From contig OZ026625.1 in the NCBI GenBank assembly GCA_964020975.1, forward strand, positions 15,594,917 to 15,658,916: a stretch of 64,000 nucleotides of DNA, read 5' to 3'. Positions within the stretch are counted from its first letter, which is position 1, and every line of letters begins with the position of its first letter. Below are positions 10,001-19,427 of the stretch, piece by piece. A model generated the notes under the pieces. The model had not been told where the DNA came from. It searched no databases and was given only the letters and a program-made list of their open reading frames with translations. The translations under genes and the position numbers were made by a program. The DNA is from Hermodice carunculata. Taxonomy: Eukaryota > Annelida > Polychaeta > Eunicida > Amphinomidae.

Positions 10001-12819
10001 AGACGTGTCAATCCAGCTTCACTGTTTAGCTTTGTGATAAGTGCATCCAATGGAGTTAAAAGTGAAAGATGTAAAATGTGAATTTATGCTAATTAGGCAT
10101 CATTCCAAACTTTAAATGTATATCTTCAAGTGTATTATGCACAGAGGCATAGATAGCAACATCAATTCATTGGTGTACGGTACAGGTGCATCCAATGAAG
10201 TGAAAATGACAGTTGTAAAATTTTAATTTATGCTAATTAGGCACACTTGGAATATTTTAATGCTCACCACGTCAACCCTGTTGAAGATGAAGGAGTAAAT
10301 GGGGGGGGGGGGATTTCAATTGAAACAGTTGTTTCAGATATGTTTGATTATCATTGAACAAAATATTAAAACATTTTAAATTTTACTAATTTTCAAGGCA
10401 GAGACATATTTGCTCCAGAAAAAAAAATTTTTTAACAGTATATTACAGCATTCATTCTACATAAGCCTCCCCACTCCCAATTAAAGACTTTATTTTCATT
10501 GGCAATGTATATATATTTGGTGCTCAATTCTAGTGCTGTTTTACAGCTATATGATGTAATTTGCTTTTTCTGAGGGCACTCTTAATAAATATGGTAAGGG
10601 CTTTGCATTTAGAGACAGGTTGTACTAAAGACTGGATAAGATGATAGCAAATAGACACGAAGGAAACTTACTTCCAGTTGTTTTTTGTAGTAAATTGCTG
10701 TGCAGTTTTATCAAAAACAGCTGCTATTCCTAGTACACTGTAGCGTATATTGAAAGACACAGAGTCATTGGAGTAGATTTATAGTGTACCAGGAGACATA
10801 TTTGATGCTACATGCACCAGCACACACAGTTGTACAAATTAAAGGAAGGCAGATTATGCTTCAGCAAGTCAAATAAGAGCACACCAGAGGAAAAGCAGGT
10901 AATATGTATGATGGTAACATCAATTTGCTGGATATTGCCAGTACTCTGAGCATCATGTGGGTATGCTGAATTCAGAAACATGGGGTTTCAACACTGATAT
11001 ACTTAGGGCTGGTTCAACATTTTCATCATTTTTGAATTAGTACTTACAGTACGCAAGGGGGAGGGGGTTAAATGGGTCTGTACACTTTCACAGAATATTG
11101 AAAATGATGGTCAATTTTTGGCCTGTTTTGTGCAATTTGCTATGATTTTTTTTGGGAAAATCATCATTTTTAAAGTACTAATTTGGGGGGAGCGAGGGGG
11201 GTCATGAAATTTAGTACCCTTAGTACTAATTCAAAAATGATGATAATGTTGAACCATCCCTTAGTACACATATAGACAAACCATAGTGTTGGTATCTGGG
11301 TGCACAGTGTCTTGGCACACTGCAAAGCCGGAGGCTGAGAGGGGTTTGCACACCAAAGAACACATGCCGCTGTTCTGTGGGCCATGGGTCCAGATACCCA
11401 AACAAGCTATGGTTTGTAGTCATCTCACGTTTTACAGCAAAATAAATACACAATAATTGATTTCAAACTGCTGCTTATTCATGTTGACAAATCAACCGAC
11501 CAGAAACACCATGTGGGTAAAGTAGTGATGGGGCAATATGGACGTATCACTATGAAATGCAGATAGTATTTCTGGCGATAAAGTGGTTCCTCCCAAATAA
11601 GGAGGAGATCCGTCGTTGCTAACAACACACGGCTAATTTGCATCTGGGCGACAGGATCCATGAAAGCAGAGTACATGGATGTTTGTAGGGGCTGCAGGCT
11701 GAAATGAGGCAGGATCTTCTGCATGACTTTTTATACTTGTATATTGCAGTGCAAGGTATGGACAATGGCACCAGACTCGTGGTCAGTCCAGTTACAAGAG
11801 CGGTCCACGTCTCATTGTATTCGTCGTGGGAGGAGTTTCTTTCTCTGAGATGAGATGTGCATATGAAGTGACTCAGTCAAACAGTAACTGGGAAGTCATT
11901 GTTGGTGAGTGGACAAATGCCTATCACTTCATTAATAAGTAATAAACCAGTGTATAGCATTTTGGTAATTTTTGTCTCTAGTAAATAAAAAAAAAATGAG
12001 AGGAGCCTGATGAGGTCACTCCGAACTTCTGTCTTGCTATCATCATCCAATGCCACATGTTTTGGGTAAAAATCACAAGTGACCTTCCAATTACTTAAAA
12101 AAGAAAAATTACCAAGAAATGTGCTCCTTCTTCAAGGAAATGATTCCACCTCACACTGGTCAAATGATAGGTAAGGTCAAGATCAGCTGGTTCATGTAGG
12201 CTCTCAGTAGAGGGCTCTGTAGGTCATGTAATATCTTCCATACATTTACATTTAAAGACTGTTAATGTTTAGAAACTAAGTTGTTTCCCCAAACTGTGTT
12301 GAGTTTTCACTAATTGTTGATACTTGATGTTATCTGAGAGTTCACCCATATACAAAATATTGATGGTTTAACTTGCTTGCACTATGTTTGAACAATATTG
12401 TAGAACGGCTGGAGCCTGAAAATGTTCAGAATTAAGTGTAGAAACTGAAAGTTTATTATGAAACATGTACTGACTCATAGGCATACTGATTTAAGGTAGC
12501 AGAGGGGACTGAGCGAGTAATGGGGTCCGGCGTCGCGCGATCCTGGTGTCAAAAATGGGTAATAAATATATTGCACCGGTAGTATTCTGATAGTGCAACA
12601 CGTACTTCAATTACCATTTAACAATAAGGCAAAGGGAATCTGTTTTGCAGGCAAGAAAGTTTTCAATTTCAAAGTCCCACTACCTTAAAATGTTTCAACA
12701 AAGTACTGTGGTGATTGATGTAGATTGTACATGTATTACACTCTCTGTCTTTTACAGGATCAACACACATTCTGACACCAGAGATCATGCTGAGTGACCT
12801 CCGTGACCTCAGCAGTTGA
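992..12819 (+). CDS. STXBP1: Munc18/Sec1 family syntaxin-binding protein, 3' half (8 exons)
   Basis: SM proteins bind syntaxin and the assembling SNARE complex and are needed for synaptic and other regulated vesicle fusion; they are soluble and work at the plasma membrane. Eight exons (992-1099, 1951-2167, 5060-5198, 5725-5834, 7597-7710, 8218-8303, 11750-11904, 12758-12819) join in one frame to give 329 residues and a TGA stop. Every intron is GT-AG, with phases 2,0,1,0,0,2,1. The product follows animal Munc18-1 almost without gaps. Conserved blocks include [24 protein letters not shown] (the domain 3a hinge with its proline), [44 protein letters not shown] and [10 protein letters not shown]. 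This corresponds to domain 3 and the second part of domain 2; the N-terminal syntaxin-binding half lies upstream of the window. The protein ends about 20 residues earlier than vertebrate forms, soon after STHILTP. Assignment to the STXBP1/2 rather than the STXBP3 branch is by resemblance only. Confidence 0.96.
1660..1816. mobile_element. Mariner-like MITE with TA duplication
   Basis: 157 bp element in STXBP intron a/b. The left end reads CAGTGAAACCTATACATACC and the reverse complement of the right end reads CTGCAAAACCTAACCGAAC, followed on both sides by CCGAACACC-like bases. It is flanked by TA at 1658-1659 and 1817-1818. Internally it repeats GTGTTCAGTATA twice. TIRs starting CAGT with a TA target are typical of Tc1/mariner MITEs. 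Confidence 0.65.
1951..2167 (+). CDS. STXBP1: STXBP exon b
   Basis: Encodes visible residues 36-108, including the [20 protein letters not shown] block and [22 protein letters not shown]. This is the domain 3a helical hairpin that contacts SNAREs in Munc18-1. The acceptor is TTTTGCAG and the donor is GTATCA after CAG. It is the most conserved stretch of the gene in this window. Confidence 0.96.
2378..4030 (+). repeat. Family C tandem array (about 155 bp monomer), copy 1
   Basis: About nine diverged monomers. Each contains a phrase close to ACAGATAGAGGTGCCATTCC, then TCAATTTATATGTTTGTG, then GCATCCAATGAA, then AATTTATGCAAATTTCGGCC. The phrase starts near 2378, 2524, 2690, 2842, 2995, 3148, 3642, 3800 and 3958, giving spacings of 146 to 166 bases outside the interruption at 3299-3630. 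The array fills most of the STXBP intron b/c. No open reading frame is conserved between monomers. Confidence 0.8.
3299..3630. mobile_element. hAT-like MITE inside family C array
   Basis: A unique 332 bp block interrupts the array. The left end is AGGGTTCGAAATTAG and the reverse complement of the right end is CGGGTAGAAATTAAC; both are followed inward by a GGGGCAACTT/CAAGTTGCCCC match. Flanks GTATCTTT and TGATCTTC look like a decayed 8 bp duplication of the array's own ATATCTTCAAAACT. The class is inferred from the ends; no transposase is present. Confidence 0.55.
4031..5059. other. Rest of STXBP intron b/c, including T9G13 tract
   Basis: No exon or repeat family recognised apart from a T9G13 homopolymer junction at 4894-4915. 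The open frame at 4634-4924 runs through that tract, has no family resemblance and is not treated as a gene. Confidence 0.5.
5060..5198 (+). CDS. STXBP1: STXBP exon c
   Basis: Encodes visible residues 109-154 and one base of the next codon: [17 protein letters not shown] through [15 protein letters not shown]. The acceptor is CCCCTGTAG and the donor is GTAAGC. Its GC content is clearly higher than that of the flanking introns, as expected for coding DNA. Confidence 0.96.
5199..5724. other. STXBP intron c/d
   Basis: Contains a one-sided ACAGTCAAACCTG motif at 5482 that resembles a mariner MITE end, and an A-rich run at 5561-5577. Nothing else is recognised. Confidence 0.4.
5725..5834 (+). CDS. 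STXBP1: STXBP exon d
   Basis: Encodes visible residues 155-191: [20 protein letters not shown] through NLGVPIIQD. It matches the Munc18 stretch that in mammals reads ITEENLNKLIQHAQIP. The acceptor is TTGTAG and the donor is GTAAGT. Confidence 0.96.
5835..7596. other. STXBP intron d/e
   Basis: 1.76 kb intron. Apart from a partial family B repeat at 6490-6720 I see no exon, RNA gene or mobile element. Short A runs and ATATATAT stretches are present. The weak open frames here have no family resemblance. Confidence 0.5.
6490..6720 (+). repeat. Dispersed repeat family B, partial copy
   Basis: Begins with the decayed hairpin TTAGCTGACAAGTCAGGTGAG and continues with CAACCAGATTCACTTCAAAC, GGGTGGGTCTCTACTAAG and TTGTTCAAGTGGTCATGG, all diagnostic of family B. 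The copy stops after TTTTTGTTTC. Confidence 0.7.
7597..7710 (+). CDS. STXBP1: STXBP exon e
   Basis: Encodes visible residues 192-229: [20 protein letters not shown] through [11 protein letters not shown]. The [16 protein letters not shown] motif is diagnostic of neuronal-type Munc18. The acceptor is TAATCAG and the donor is GTTAGC, a weaker donor than the others. Confidence 0.95.
8146..8176. other. Near-perfect hairpin before STXBP exon f
   Basis: Arms CACGTAGGTGTAGC and GCTACATCTACGTG pair at 13 of 14 positions around a 3-base CAA loop. In the transcript this would form a stable stem 41 bases upstream of the exon f acceptor. It may be a MITE remnant or affect splicing; neither is shown. Confidence 0.6.
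8218..8303 (+). CDS. STXBP1: STXBP exon f
   Basis: Encodes visible residues 230-257 plus two bases of the next codon: [18 protein letters not shown], then a Ser/Met-rich linker that is variable among Munc18 proteins. The acceptor is ACTTGCAG and the donor is GTAGGT. A strong inverted repeat lies 41 bases before this exon (8146-8176). Confidence 0.94.
8340..9960 (+). repeat. Family B repeats, long composite copy in STXBP intron f/g
   Basis: Contains at least three rounds of family B phrases: ACCAGATTCATTTGAAAG, GGTCTCTACCAAGTGTGTTC, GCAAAATCTT, GAAATTGCACAGGGA, TTCTGGGGACCCC and TTCAACAGCTGGTGCTGCAA. It ends with GTCAGCTGAGCACAGGGCTGTCAC. A secondary internal motif, AGAGCAGAGTGGGAGTTATTA with ...AGGCCAGCCGAGG, recurs at about 9010 and 9210. 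No coding potential is seen. Confidence 0.7.
9995..10255 (+). repeat. Family C repeat, two diverged monomers
   Basis: TTACAGATAGACGTGTCAAT, then TGCATCCAATGGAG and AATTTATGCTAATTAGGCA, repeated once at about 10140-10250. It sits immediately after the family B copy, in the same STXBP intron. Confidence 0.65.
10256..11005. other. STXBP intron f/g, unassigned part
   Basis: Contains a G12 run near 10299-10310 and no recognisable exon or repeat family. Confidence 0.4.
11006..11260. mobile_element. PIF/Harbinger-like MITE with TTA duplication
   Basis: 255 bp. The left end GGGCTGGTTCAACATTTTCA and the reverse complement of the right end GGGATGGTTCAACATTATCA match closely, and pairing continues through TCATTTTTGAATTAGTACT, giving TIRs of about 40 bases. 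Direct TTA repeats flank it at 11003-11005 and 11261-11263. GGG-starting TIRs with a 3 bp TWA target are the hallmark of PIF/Harbinger MITEs. It lies in STXBP intron f/g. Confidence 0.8.
11276..11417. mobile_element. Palindromic MITE, class unsure
   Basis: 142 bp with inverted ends ACAAACCATAG and CTATGGTTTGT; pairing extends through GGTATCTGG at left and CCAGATACC at right. The duplication is unclear (AG or TAG). It lies 13 bases after the Harbinger-like MITE, in the same intron. Confidence 0.65.
11750..11904 (+). CDS. STXBP1: STXBP exon g
   Basis: Encodes visible residues 258-309: [39 protein letters not shown] and [13 protein letters not shown]. This is the conserved C-terminal beta strand and helix region of domain 2. 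The acceptor is ATATTGCAG and the donor is GTGAGT. Confidence 0.96.
12495..12684. mobile_element. TTAA-target MITE (piggyBac/Kolobok type)
   Basis: 190 bp. The left end is GGTAGCAGAGGGGACT and the reverse complement of the right end is GGTAGTGGGACTTT, each directly flanked by TTAA (12491-12494, 12685-12688). It lies in the last STXBP intron, 73 bases before the final exon. The class is inferred from the TTAA target only. Confidence 0.75.
12758..12819 (+). CDS. STXBP1: STXBP last coding exon
   Basis: Encodes visible residues 310-329, [20 protein letters not shown], then TGA at 12817-12819. The STHILTP motif is universal in Munc18, and the L-DLR tail resembles vertebrate LMDLR. Vertebrate STXBP1 continues for about 20 residues; this one stops. 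The acceptor is TTTTACAG. Confidence 0.95.
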
Positions 12820-13509
12820 ATATATACTCAACAGCATTGCAGCACAGGTTTAACTGTCATAGCCAGTCATCCACTTTGAAGAAGACGTGGTTGAACACTC
12901 AACGGTCTGTTCTATTGTTGGAGAAGATATAACAAAGATTTGATTGAGTAGAGGCTGTGCGTAGTTCACAGAGCGGGCTGCCATTTCCAGCAGACCTGTA
13001 GGGTAGGAGCTGATGTGTTTGTGTAGCATTTCCAGCTGAAGCTGTTTACAAAGCCTCAGGCTGCTCTAGCACAGTGCATAGGCAGAATTGATCTAGCAAT
13101 CTGATTTGATCAAATTCCCAGTACACCTGTGCACGAACAAGTCATAGTTTTTCTTCTCTTGTGTAATCATGCAGTAGAAATAGAAAGTGTCAATACTTCC
13201 TCTCGATGTATGCAGAATGTGAGTGTAGAAAACAACATACAATGAATTATGATTCTTTATATTACGACTGTCTTGCTAAATTGGCTATGTGATAATCATG
13301 CAGAGTTGAAACTGTACAGTGTATGTGTATAGTGAAATTATAGTTTGTTTTTTTTGGGGGGGGGGGTATTGTTGATTTAATCACTGCCAATCATCTTGAT
13401 ATCAGACATTTATGTTTGCATGTTTAATTATGGCTCTGTGCAAACACAGGCATTTTGTTTTCCCTGAAGTTCCTTCCTTCTTTATTTTCACTACGTGACA
13501 CCTTTTTTC
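12820..13509 (+). other. STXBP 3' UTR and downstream
   Basis: Follows the stop codon directly. No clear AATAAA is seen in this stretch, so the cleavage site is not placed and the UTR could run on. It holds a T8G11 tract at 13348-13366. Confidence 0.5.
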
Positions 13510-14335
13510 AGACACTGTAAAAGCAACAACTTTGAAAATTGGTGGGAAACACTGCATCTGTGATGAACTTGTGCGCCTTAGCTTGATTTGTCTGTAAGTT
13601 CAAAATTATGCAAATTAGGACCAATTAATTTTGAAAGTGTCATATCTTGAATACTACTGTAGATAGAAAATTTCAAGTTGTGCATATAAGTTTGTGACAC
13701 CTGCCAATGTATAGAACTGTGAAAGAAAATTGCAGTTTTCTAAATTAGGAATAATTAAGGCACTTGAAAAACTTATATGTTTAACATCATCAAAACTACG
13801 AAAGGTAGAGTTGCCAATCCAACAGCAATTTATAAGTTTGTCCCATGAGTGCATTCAATGACCTATGAACCAGAGTTGTAACGCCTCATACAAATTAGCC
13901 AAAATATGCAAACTAAAACTATCAAATATCTTCAAAACTATGATAGATAGAGGTACCAATTTAACTTAAATTTATCAGTTTGTGTTGTGGCCACATCCAG
14001 AGAACCATGAACAAAGTTGTAGCATTTCAATTTATGCAAATTTGCAGAGTGTAAATGTTAAATATCTCAATATGATTACAGATAGCAGTGTCATTCCAAT
14101 TTCAAGTAACAGATTTGTGATGTGGGCACACAAAGTGAACAAGGAACAAAAGTTGTAGCATTTTGATTCATTTAAATAAGGAGATGAAGCAAAATTCTTG
14201 AAAATCTTCATAACTATTTTAGATAGACTTGCCATTTCAACTCGAATATCTAGAATTGTGGTGTGGACTCATCAGACACACAGTGAAGAAAAGCTGTAGC
14301 ATTTAAAAATATGCTAATGAAGTGAATTGTGAAAG
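13510..14335 (+). repeat. Family C tandem array, about five monomers
   Basis: Repeated ACTATGATAGATAGAGGTACC-like phrases, then AATTTATCAGTTTGTG, then CATCCAGAGAACCATGAACA and AATTTATGCAAATTTG, spaced roughly 150 to 160 bases. They are more diverged from one another than those in the STXBP intron. Confidence 0.7.
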
Positions 14336-16740
14336 GATAAGAAAAGGAAATTGTACTAGATAAAGATAAAGATCTCATTCCATGTCCTGGCTGCCTGTTT
14401 AAGACAGGGCATATCATTTGCACATCAAACAAATCAAACTTACATCTACGTAATCAAGCATAGACATTTCAATATTAAAAATCTTCGAATATAAAGTACA
14501 GAAGACGAGGGTGCCATAACAGTCAATGAGTCTGAAAACGGGGCAGCAGAGGAGATAATATGACTGGCACAACTCCGCAGCAAGTGTGAACATATACACT
14601 GCCTCTCCAGAAAGAAGCAATGATATGCCTGGAGTAACCTACATTCACTTGACTCTTTCGCTTTCCAGTTGAGGACTGAGTCACGAGCTATCCTCGGTGC
14701 TGTTTGTGAGCAATGCATGCAAAGTGTGCTAAAGAATGCTGCTATCCAAGACAAAATTTCAACCGACACTAGCACTTAGATGAAAGTTTTCTGCACGAAG
14801 CATTTGAATAGTGTGGTTATAGTGATTTAAATACGTGCAACTAGAGTCACTTATGGTGGTGAAAGAGTTTCTTGGACGTTGCCCGTGTGGCATCCTGAGT
14901 TGTGCAAACAGACGTGCACAGCTGGCCGAGTTCAGCCAGATATTGTAGCTATGAGGCATGGAATCGCGCAATATCCGTGCATGTAGTGTCAAGTCAGAGA
15001 TGACAGCAGAGCAGAAGTTGCAAGTAGTGGAAAGGAAAGTGGGAGGGGAGCAGGGGGGGGGGGGAAGGACAGTAGAATTATGATTGCAGCATCCATTCAG
15101 TATCAAAACATGTTATTATGGTGAGTCTGGACCCAGTAATTATCTTGCTGTGAGGGAAACCAAGCAAGTTGGTTTCAAGGCTAGAGCTGTTGATTTTGTA
15201 TTATGCTAATGTATAGACCTTATATCCTTGGTCCCTGTACATTTCTTGTTTCAAAATGATAAACAAAAATGCCAGATGTGTATTTTAGCAGGAAAAAAAA
15301 CCTAGTTGAATGTCTAGCTTTACTGCTGGGGCCCTACTGCTGGCACAGTAGCAGCCAAGCTGTACATTCAGGTCACACTGAGGCCAGTGAAGGGCACCCC
15401 GCAGTGACCTCACGGAGAGTACCAACACTTCCGTGTTACTTATTAATAATTAATTAATTATCCAGTTGTGTATTTGTTTGTTATTTTTTCATTAAGTGTA
15501 GATTTACTGGGTGAGTAGGTCATATCCATCTTGCCACCAGTCTTAACCTCTTGGTTGTTTGATTAGCAAACCTTTCTGTCAACATGTTGTATATTTTATA
15601 ACTGGTATTCCAGATCTCAGTTTGGACAAGGAGGGTAAACAGCACTGTATCTGCCTTGCTTTGGAGGAAGTAAGCTGGATGGAGAAACAAGGCAGGGGCC
15701 TTAAATAGAGTATGATATTTGCTGCTGATGTCTATTACTCCGTTTCTTATCAAGAGTTCACACCTCACTTACTACTGAACAAAATTTCCAGTGTGTGGCT
15801 CACTTCAGCAAATCTCTGAAGCATTTAGGCCTCTTAAGCTACCTCTGCCAGCTTAAAACAGCATAAATCCAATTTCAGATACCCTATTATTGCCATGTTC
15901 TTCTGATACAAGTTGATAAAATAAATATTTAAATGAGACAAGTTCTAATCACATTTTCTTAAGTGTGATGCCTGTGACCATAAATGCAACTTTGCACAGT
16001 TCATGTAATATCTCTGCTGTTTAAAAAAAAACATGGTCCTTTAAGAATCAGAGATAATTGAAAGTTTATAAATTTTTTAATCATGAAATTCTCATGCCAT
16101 AGTGCAATTGACAAAACCATAAACTTAGCATAAAATTGGTCCAACTTCTTGAAATTGAACAATTGAAACACCAACTTAAAGCCTGCCATCTTTCCTGTTC
16201 AAATCTACCCACAGTTCAGGGGTCCAGATGCATCTCCTGTTGTTTGGTTAGGACAGTGACCTAAGATGTTGTCTTGGGTGGCTCTCGAAGGTGTATATCA
16301 CTGCTTGAAAGGACCAATTAAAGTGGATCGGTGACAGCCGATGCCTCTGAAGTTCAATGGGGGAAACAATGGGACCAGGCCAGGGCACAACAGCAATGTT
16401 TTTTCATCCAGCTTATTCCTCTGTAGCCTTAGGTCCTGGTCAACAAAACATGTGGCATGACAAGCAATATTGAAAATGGCAAAACCTTGCATTTATTGAG
16501 TTACCACTACTACTCAAACTGTTTAAAATGAAAGTAGCCTGTTTTTCAACCAAGAGGAAGTAGTGAAGTAATATTCAGCTGTGGCATGCAGTGTTGATCT
16601 GCAGCCAGATTGAAAGTCTATTAAGTTAAATTTTGACATTTTCCAGTTATTTAATTAAATCGGCAATGTGCTGGGGTATAAAATAAACATGCATGGACCT
16701 ATGTAAGCCATGATCACAACAGTGTAGCCTTGTGAACATC
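14336..16740. other. Unassigned intergenic DNA
   Basis: 2.4 kb with no recognised gene. Two overlapping open frames on the minus strand (14446-14775, 109 codons; 14759-15106, 115 codons) match nothing I know and have no shared domain signal. A G13 run lies at 15052-15064. The frames could be chance or an old pseudogene. Confidence 0.35.
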
Positions 16741-16869
16741 ATGTCAAAATACTACAGTGTACCCAACTGCAACAGGTGTGGAAAGGGATGCATGTTCCCA
16801 GAAGGCCCAACTTTGCACAGAAAATTCATTATTGCCATCAAAAGAGAGGATGCAAGGACCAGGATGTAA
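16741..16869 (+). pseudogene. THAP zinc-finger N-terminal fragment
   Basis: A 42-codon frame starting ATG reads MSKYYSVPNCNRCGKGCMFP, then EGPTLHRKFIIAIKREDART, then stops. THAP domains begin with a Y-C-S-V-P-N-C type motif, then a FP--P-L---W--AI-R block; this matches in order and spacing. The first zinc Cys is Tyr here, the usual Trp is Phe, and the distal C-x2-H half is missing, so it is a broken remnant. THAP domains occur in host regulators and in P-element-type transposases; which one this came from cannot be told. Confidence 0.55.
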
Positions 16870-16979
16870 TACCATGGAACAAAATGGGGCGCACCTGTGC
16901 ACCACCAGCGACTCCTAGGGAGCCTCTGCAGCACTGGTTGCTGGGCTCAGGTCTGCCTCACTTGTGCTGATCAATTTCA

Positions 16980-17215
16980 AGATGTCTTAAAAATTATTAC
17001 AGGTAAAGTTGCCAATCCAACTGCAATTTCCATACACAATTAATTCTTTATTTCAGGTCGGGTTGTGTGCAAGATTCAACATTTCAAAGACTACTAGAGT
17101 GTCATTCTCATGTTGTCTGATATATTTATATGTGTACAACCAATGGAAACGACAATGTAGGATTTTAATTTATGCAAATTTTGATGGCACACGGACAGAT
17201 TGGCTTTGAAACAAA
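16980..17215 (+). repeat. Family C fragment plus downstream flank
   Basis: AAAATTATTACAGGTAAAG and TTGCCAATCCAACTGCAATT resemble family C. The end, GGCACACGGACAGATTGGC then GAAACAAATCTTCTTTTCTAG, also appears at 57563-57600 beside the second DUF3504 unit. Confidence 0.5.
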
Positions 17216-17399
17216 TCTTCTTTTCTAGTTGTTATTCTATATAACCTGTATACAGGAGTGTTGTTCAAAGTAATGTGGAACACACTTGGTTGTGACATGA
17301 GATACAGGAGCTGTGACATGCATAGGGATGCTAGAGAAAGAGATGAAACCCAGACACAGAAAACATCCAACACAAAAACAAAGGCTTTTTTAAATGGAT

Positions 17400-17560
17400 C
17401 TTCAAAGTTGTTTACCCTTTTCCCCTTAAATTGACACTTGAGTCAACAACTTTTCTTGGCATAAGTTGGGCACTAAGTGCCCAACTCAGAAAGTTGTTGA
17501 CCTGGGGCATGTGATCTTGATAGGGCTTATCTACAATTCTCAGTCAAAGTTGTTTTTCAT
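17400..17560 (+). repeat. Dispersed repeat family D, copy 1
   Basis: ACTTGAGTCAACAACTTTTC, TTGGCATAAGTTGGGCAC and AAGTTGTTGACCTG resemble 19150-19280, 34940-35040 and 59790-59890 (CTTTTCTTGGTGTGGGTTGG, GCTGTTGACTCTG). It is short and diverged, and its nature is unknown. Confidence 0.45.
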
Positions 17561-18020
17561 TACTGTAGAAATTAGTTGAAAACACTGAAGTTTCTCAGTT
17601 TTTGGCAAACTGTAAAAAAAAAAAAGGGACATATCTTACTGGGTATTCAACTTCCATTTCCATTGTGATGACTTGCAAGTTCTGGTGAGTGTCGAGTAGG
17701 ATAGAAGGTAAGGCCCAGCAGAGCTTCACACCACAGTTGTAGCCAGAAGGTAACCAAGTACTCTAAATATGTTACAACAGAAGGAAGCCTGGCTCTTTTT
17801 ATTTTTCTTTATCTTTCTTCTGATTTTTTTATTTATTAATTTTTTTTTTGGGGGGGGGGGGGGGTCTAGTTGAACTCGGGTACTGCTAGATCTAAAATTG
17901 TTCAACACCAGCATATTTTTTTGTGTAAACAACACTTTATTTTTGTTGGGGAAATTTCAATTTGTTTTACAATCATTATGATTTCGTCTTTTAAAAAATG
18001 TTAAAATATTCTTCTTCCAT

Positions 18021-18046
18021 TTCTTCTTCTTCTTCTTCTTCTTCTT

Positions 18047-18077
<31 letters not shown>

Positions 18078-18103
18078 TTATTATTATTATTATTATTATT
18101 ATT
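18021..18103. repeat. Compound microsatellite (TTC)n(TTA)n
   Basis: About 18 TTC units, then about 9 TTA units. Translated frames through it are poly-Ser/poly-Tyr and are artefacts. A T10G15 tract lies nearby at 17840-17864. Confidence 0.95.
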
Positions 18104-19149
18104 TAGGTTTTCACAGTCTGTTGCATCTTTGTCAAGTGAAAACTACAATCCTATGTTTTTTAATGCAGGAGATTGTAATTTAGGGACATGGTCAGCTGAC
18201 TGCATGATCAGAGTAATAAGTAATGTTATATGTCCTGAATGCAAAGTGTAAGGTGTGTACAAGTGGCATGGGGTTAGGAATTGAACAAGTCCTGTATACT
18301 GACCATGTGTTTCGTTGATAGTGGTTTGCAACAAGTCACTTCCCACTTGGGCTTGACGACTTTTTTATGCTGTGTTATCAATATTCAGATCTTTATGAGA
18401 TGTATAGTTAACTCTGATGATTGTTATTAATGTTGAAATGTTCTGTCTGTCCGTGGCATTGTATATTTGTGTACAGTATTGTGAATATTTGACTTTCCCA
18501 CATTTAGCCATAGAGTCCAAGGTATTTGTAAGTATACAATACAAACAAGCAAGCTGATGTGCTAGGTCATGTGTGTAGAAACCAAACATCTTATTATGGG
18601 ATTTATTATATGTATATAATGCTCTTTTATCATTTTTTTTCTCTTAGCGGGTATGCAAACTACAATATACACATATATTATTACTATTTGAAGAATACAA
18701 CATACAAACAAAGGTGAGACATTAAGCGGACTTTGGCTCTTCCATGGTTTTACAGGATGGAGAGAATTTTGTGGTGTATTGTTTGGTGTTCACATCACTT
18801 CCTTAATATATATGTACATAATTTTGACTGCAACATTTCAAGAGATGACAAGTGTGTGTGTTCATGCTTGTTGGCAGTGTTTATAGAAAATTGTTATTTA
18901 CTTCAAAATGTATTTGTGACTTAATGCTGTATGTATTAACTTCAGTGTACCCATGAGTCATGATAATAGTGAGCTTAAACCAGTGACCACGTGTCTGAAG
19001 ACATCCATGTTTGTCAGGACCCTGATGAAGACATTCCATGGCTAAGAAAGCTGAACTAGAGGACCACTTGCTTTGATATTATATAAAGTGAACTGTCAAA
19101 ATGGGTGCCATTATACCTACAGTTGTAGCGTGAGGCATTTTGTTTGATC
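18104..19149. other. Unassigned intergenic DNA
   Basis: No gene, RNA or repeat family recognised. Confidence 0.4.
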
Positions 19150-19427
19150 TTGGATCTGGAAAGGTTTTCAAAACTATAGCATCAACCCTTTTCTGGTGAG
19201 AATAAGACTTGAGTCAATGGCTTTTCTTGATGTGGTTGCTCCCATGCTGTTGACTGAGGGCAAGCTGTCAGAATCGAACTTAGGTACAGTTATCACCCCA
19301 AATGTTCTATTTAAAGAAGAAATTTAAGTAAAAGCAGTGAAGCAGATAAAAATTTATGTTAGCACTCTGTCAGGTGATGTGTGTAGGAGAAGGTTAATGA
19401 CATGGCTGAGAGGATTGAAATGAAATA

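Noticed and set aside
14446-15106. Two minus-strand frames of 109 and 115 codons
   Set aside because: No family resemblance, overlapping frames and a G-run at one end; kept only as unassigned DNA.
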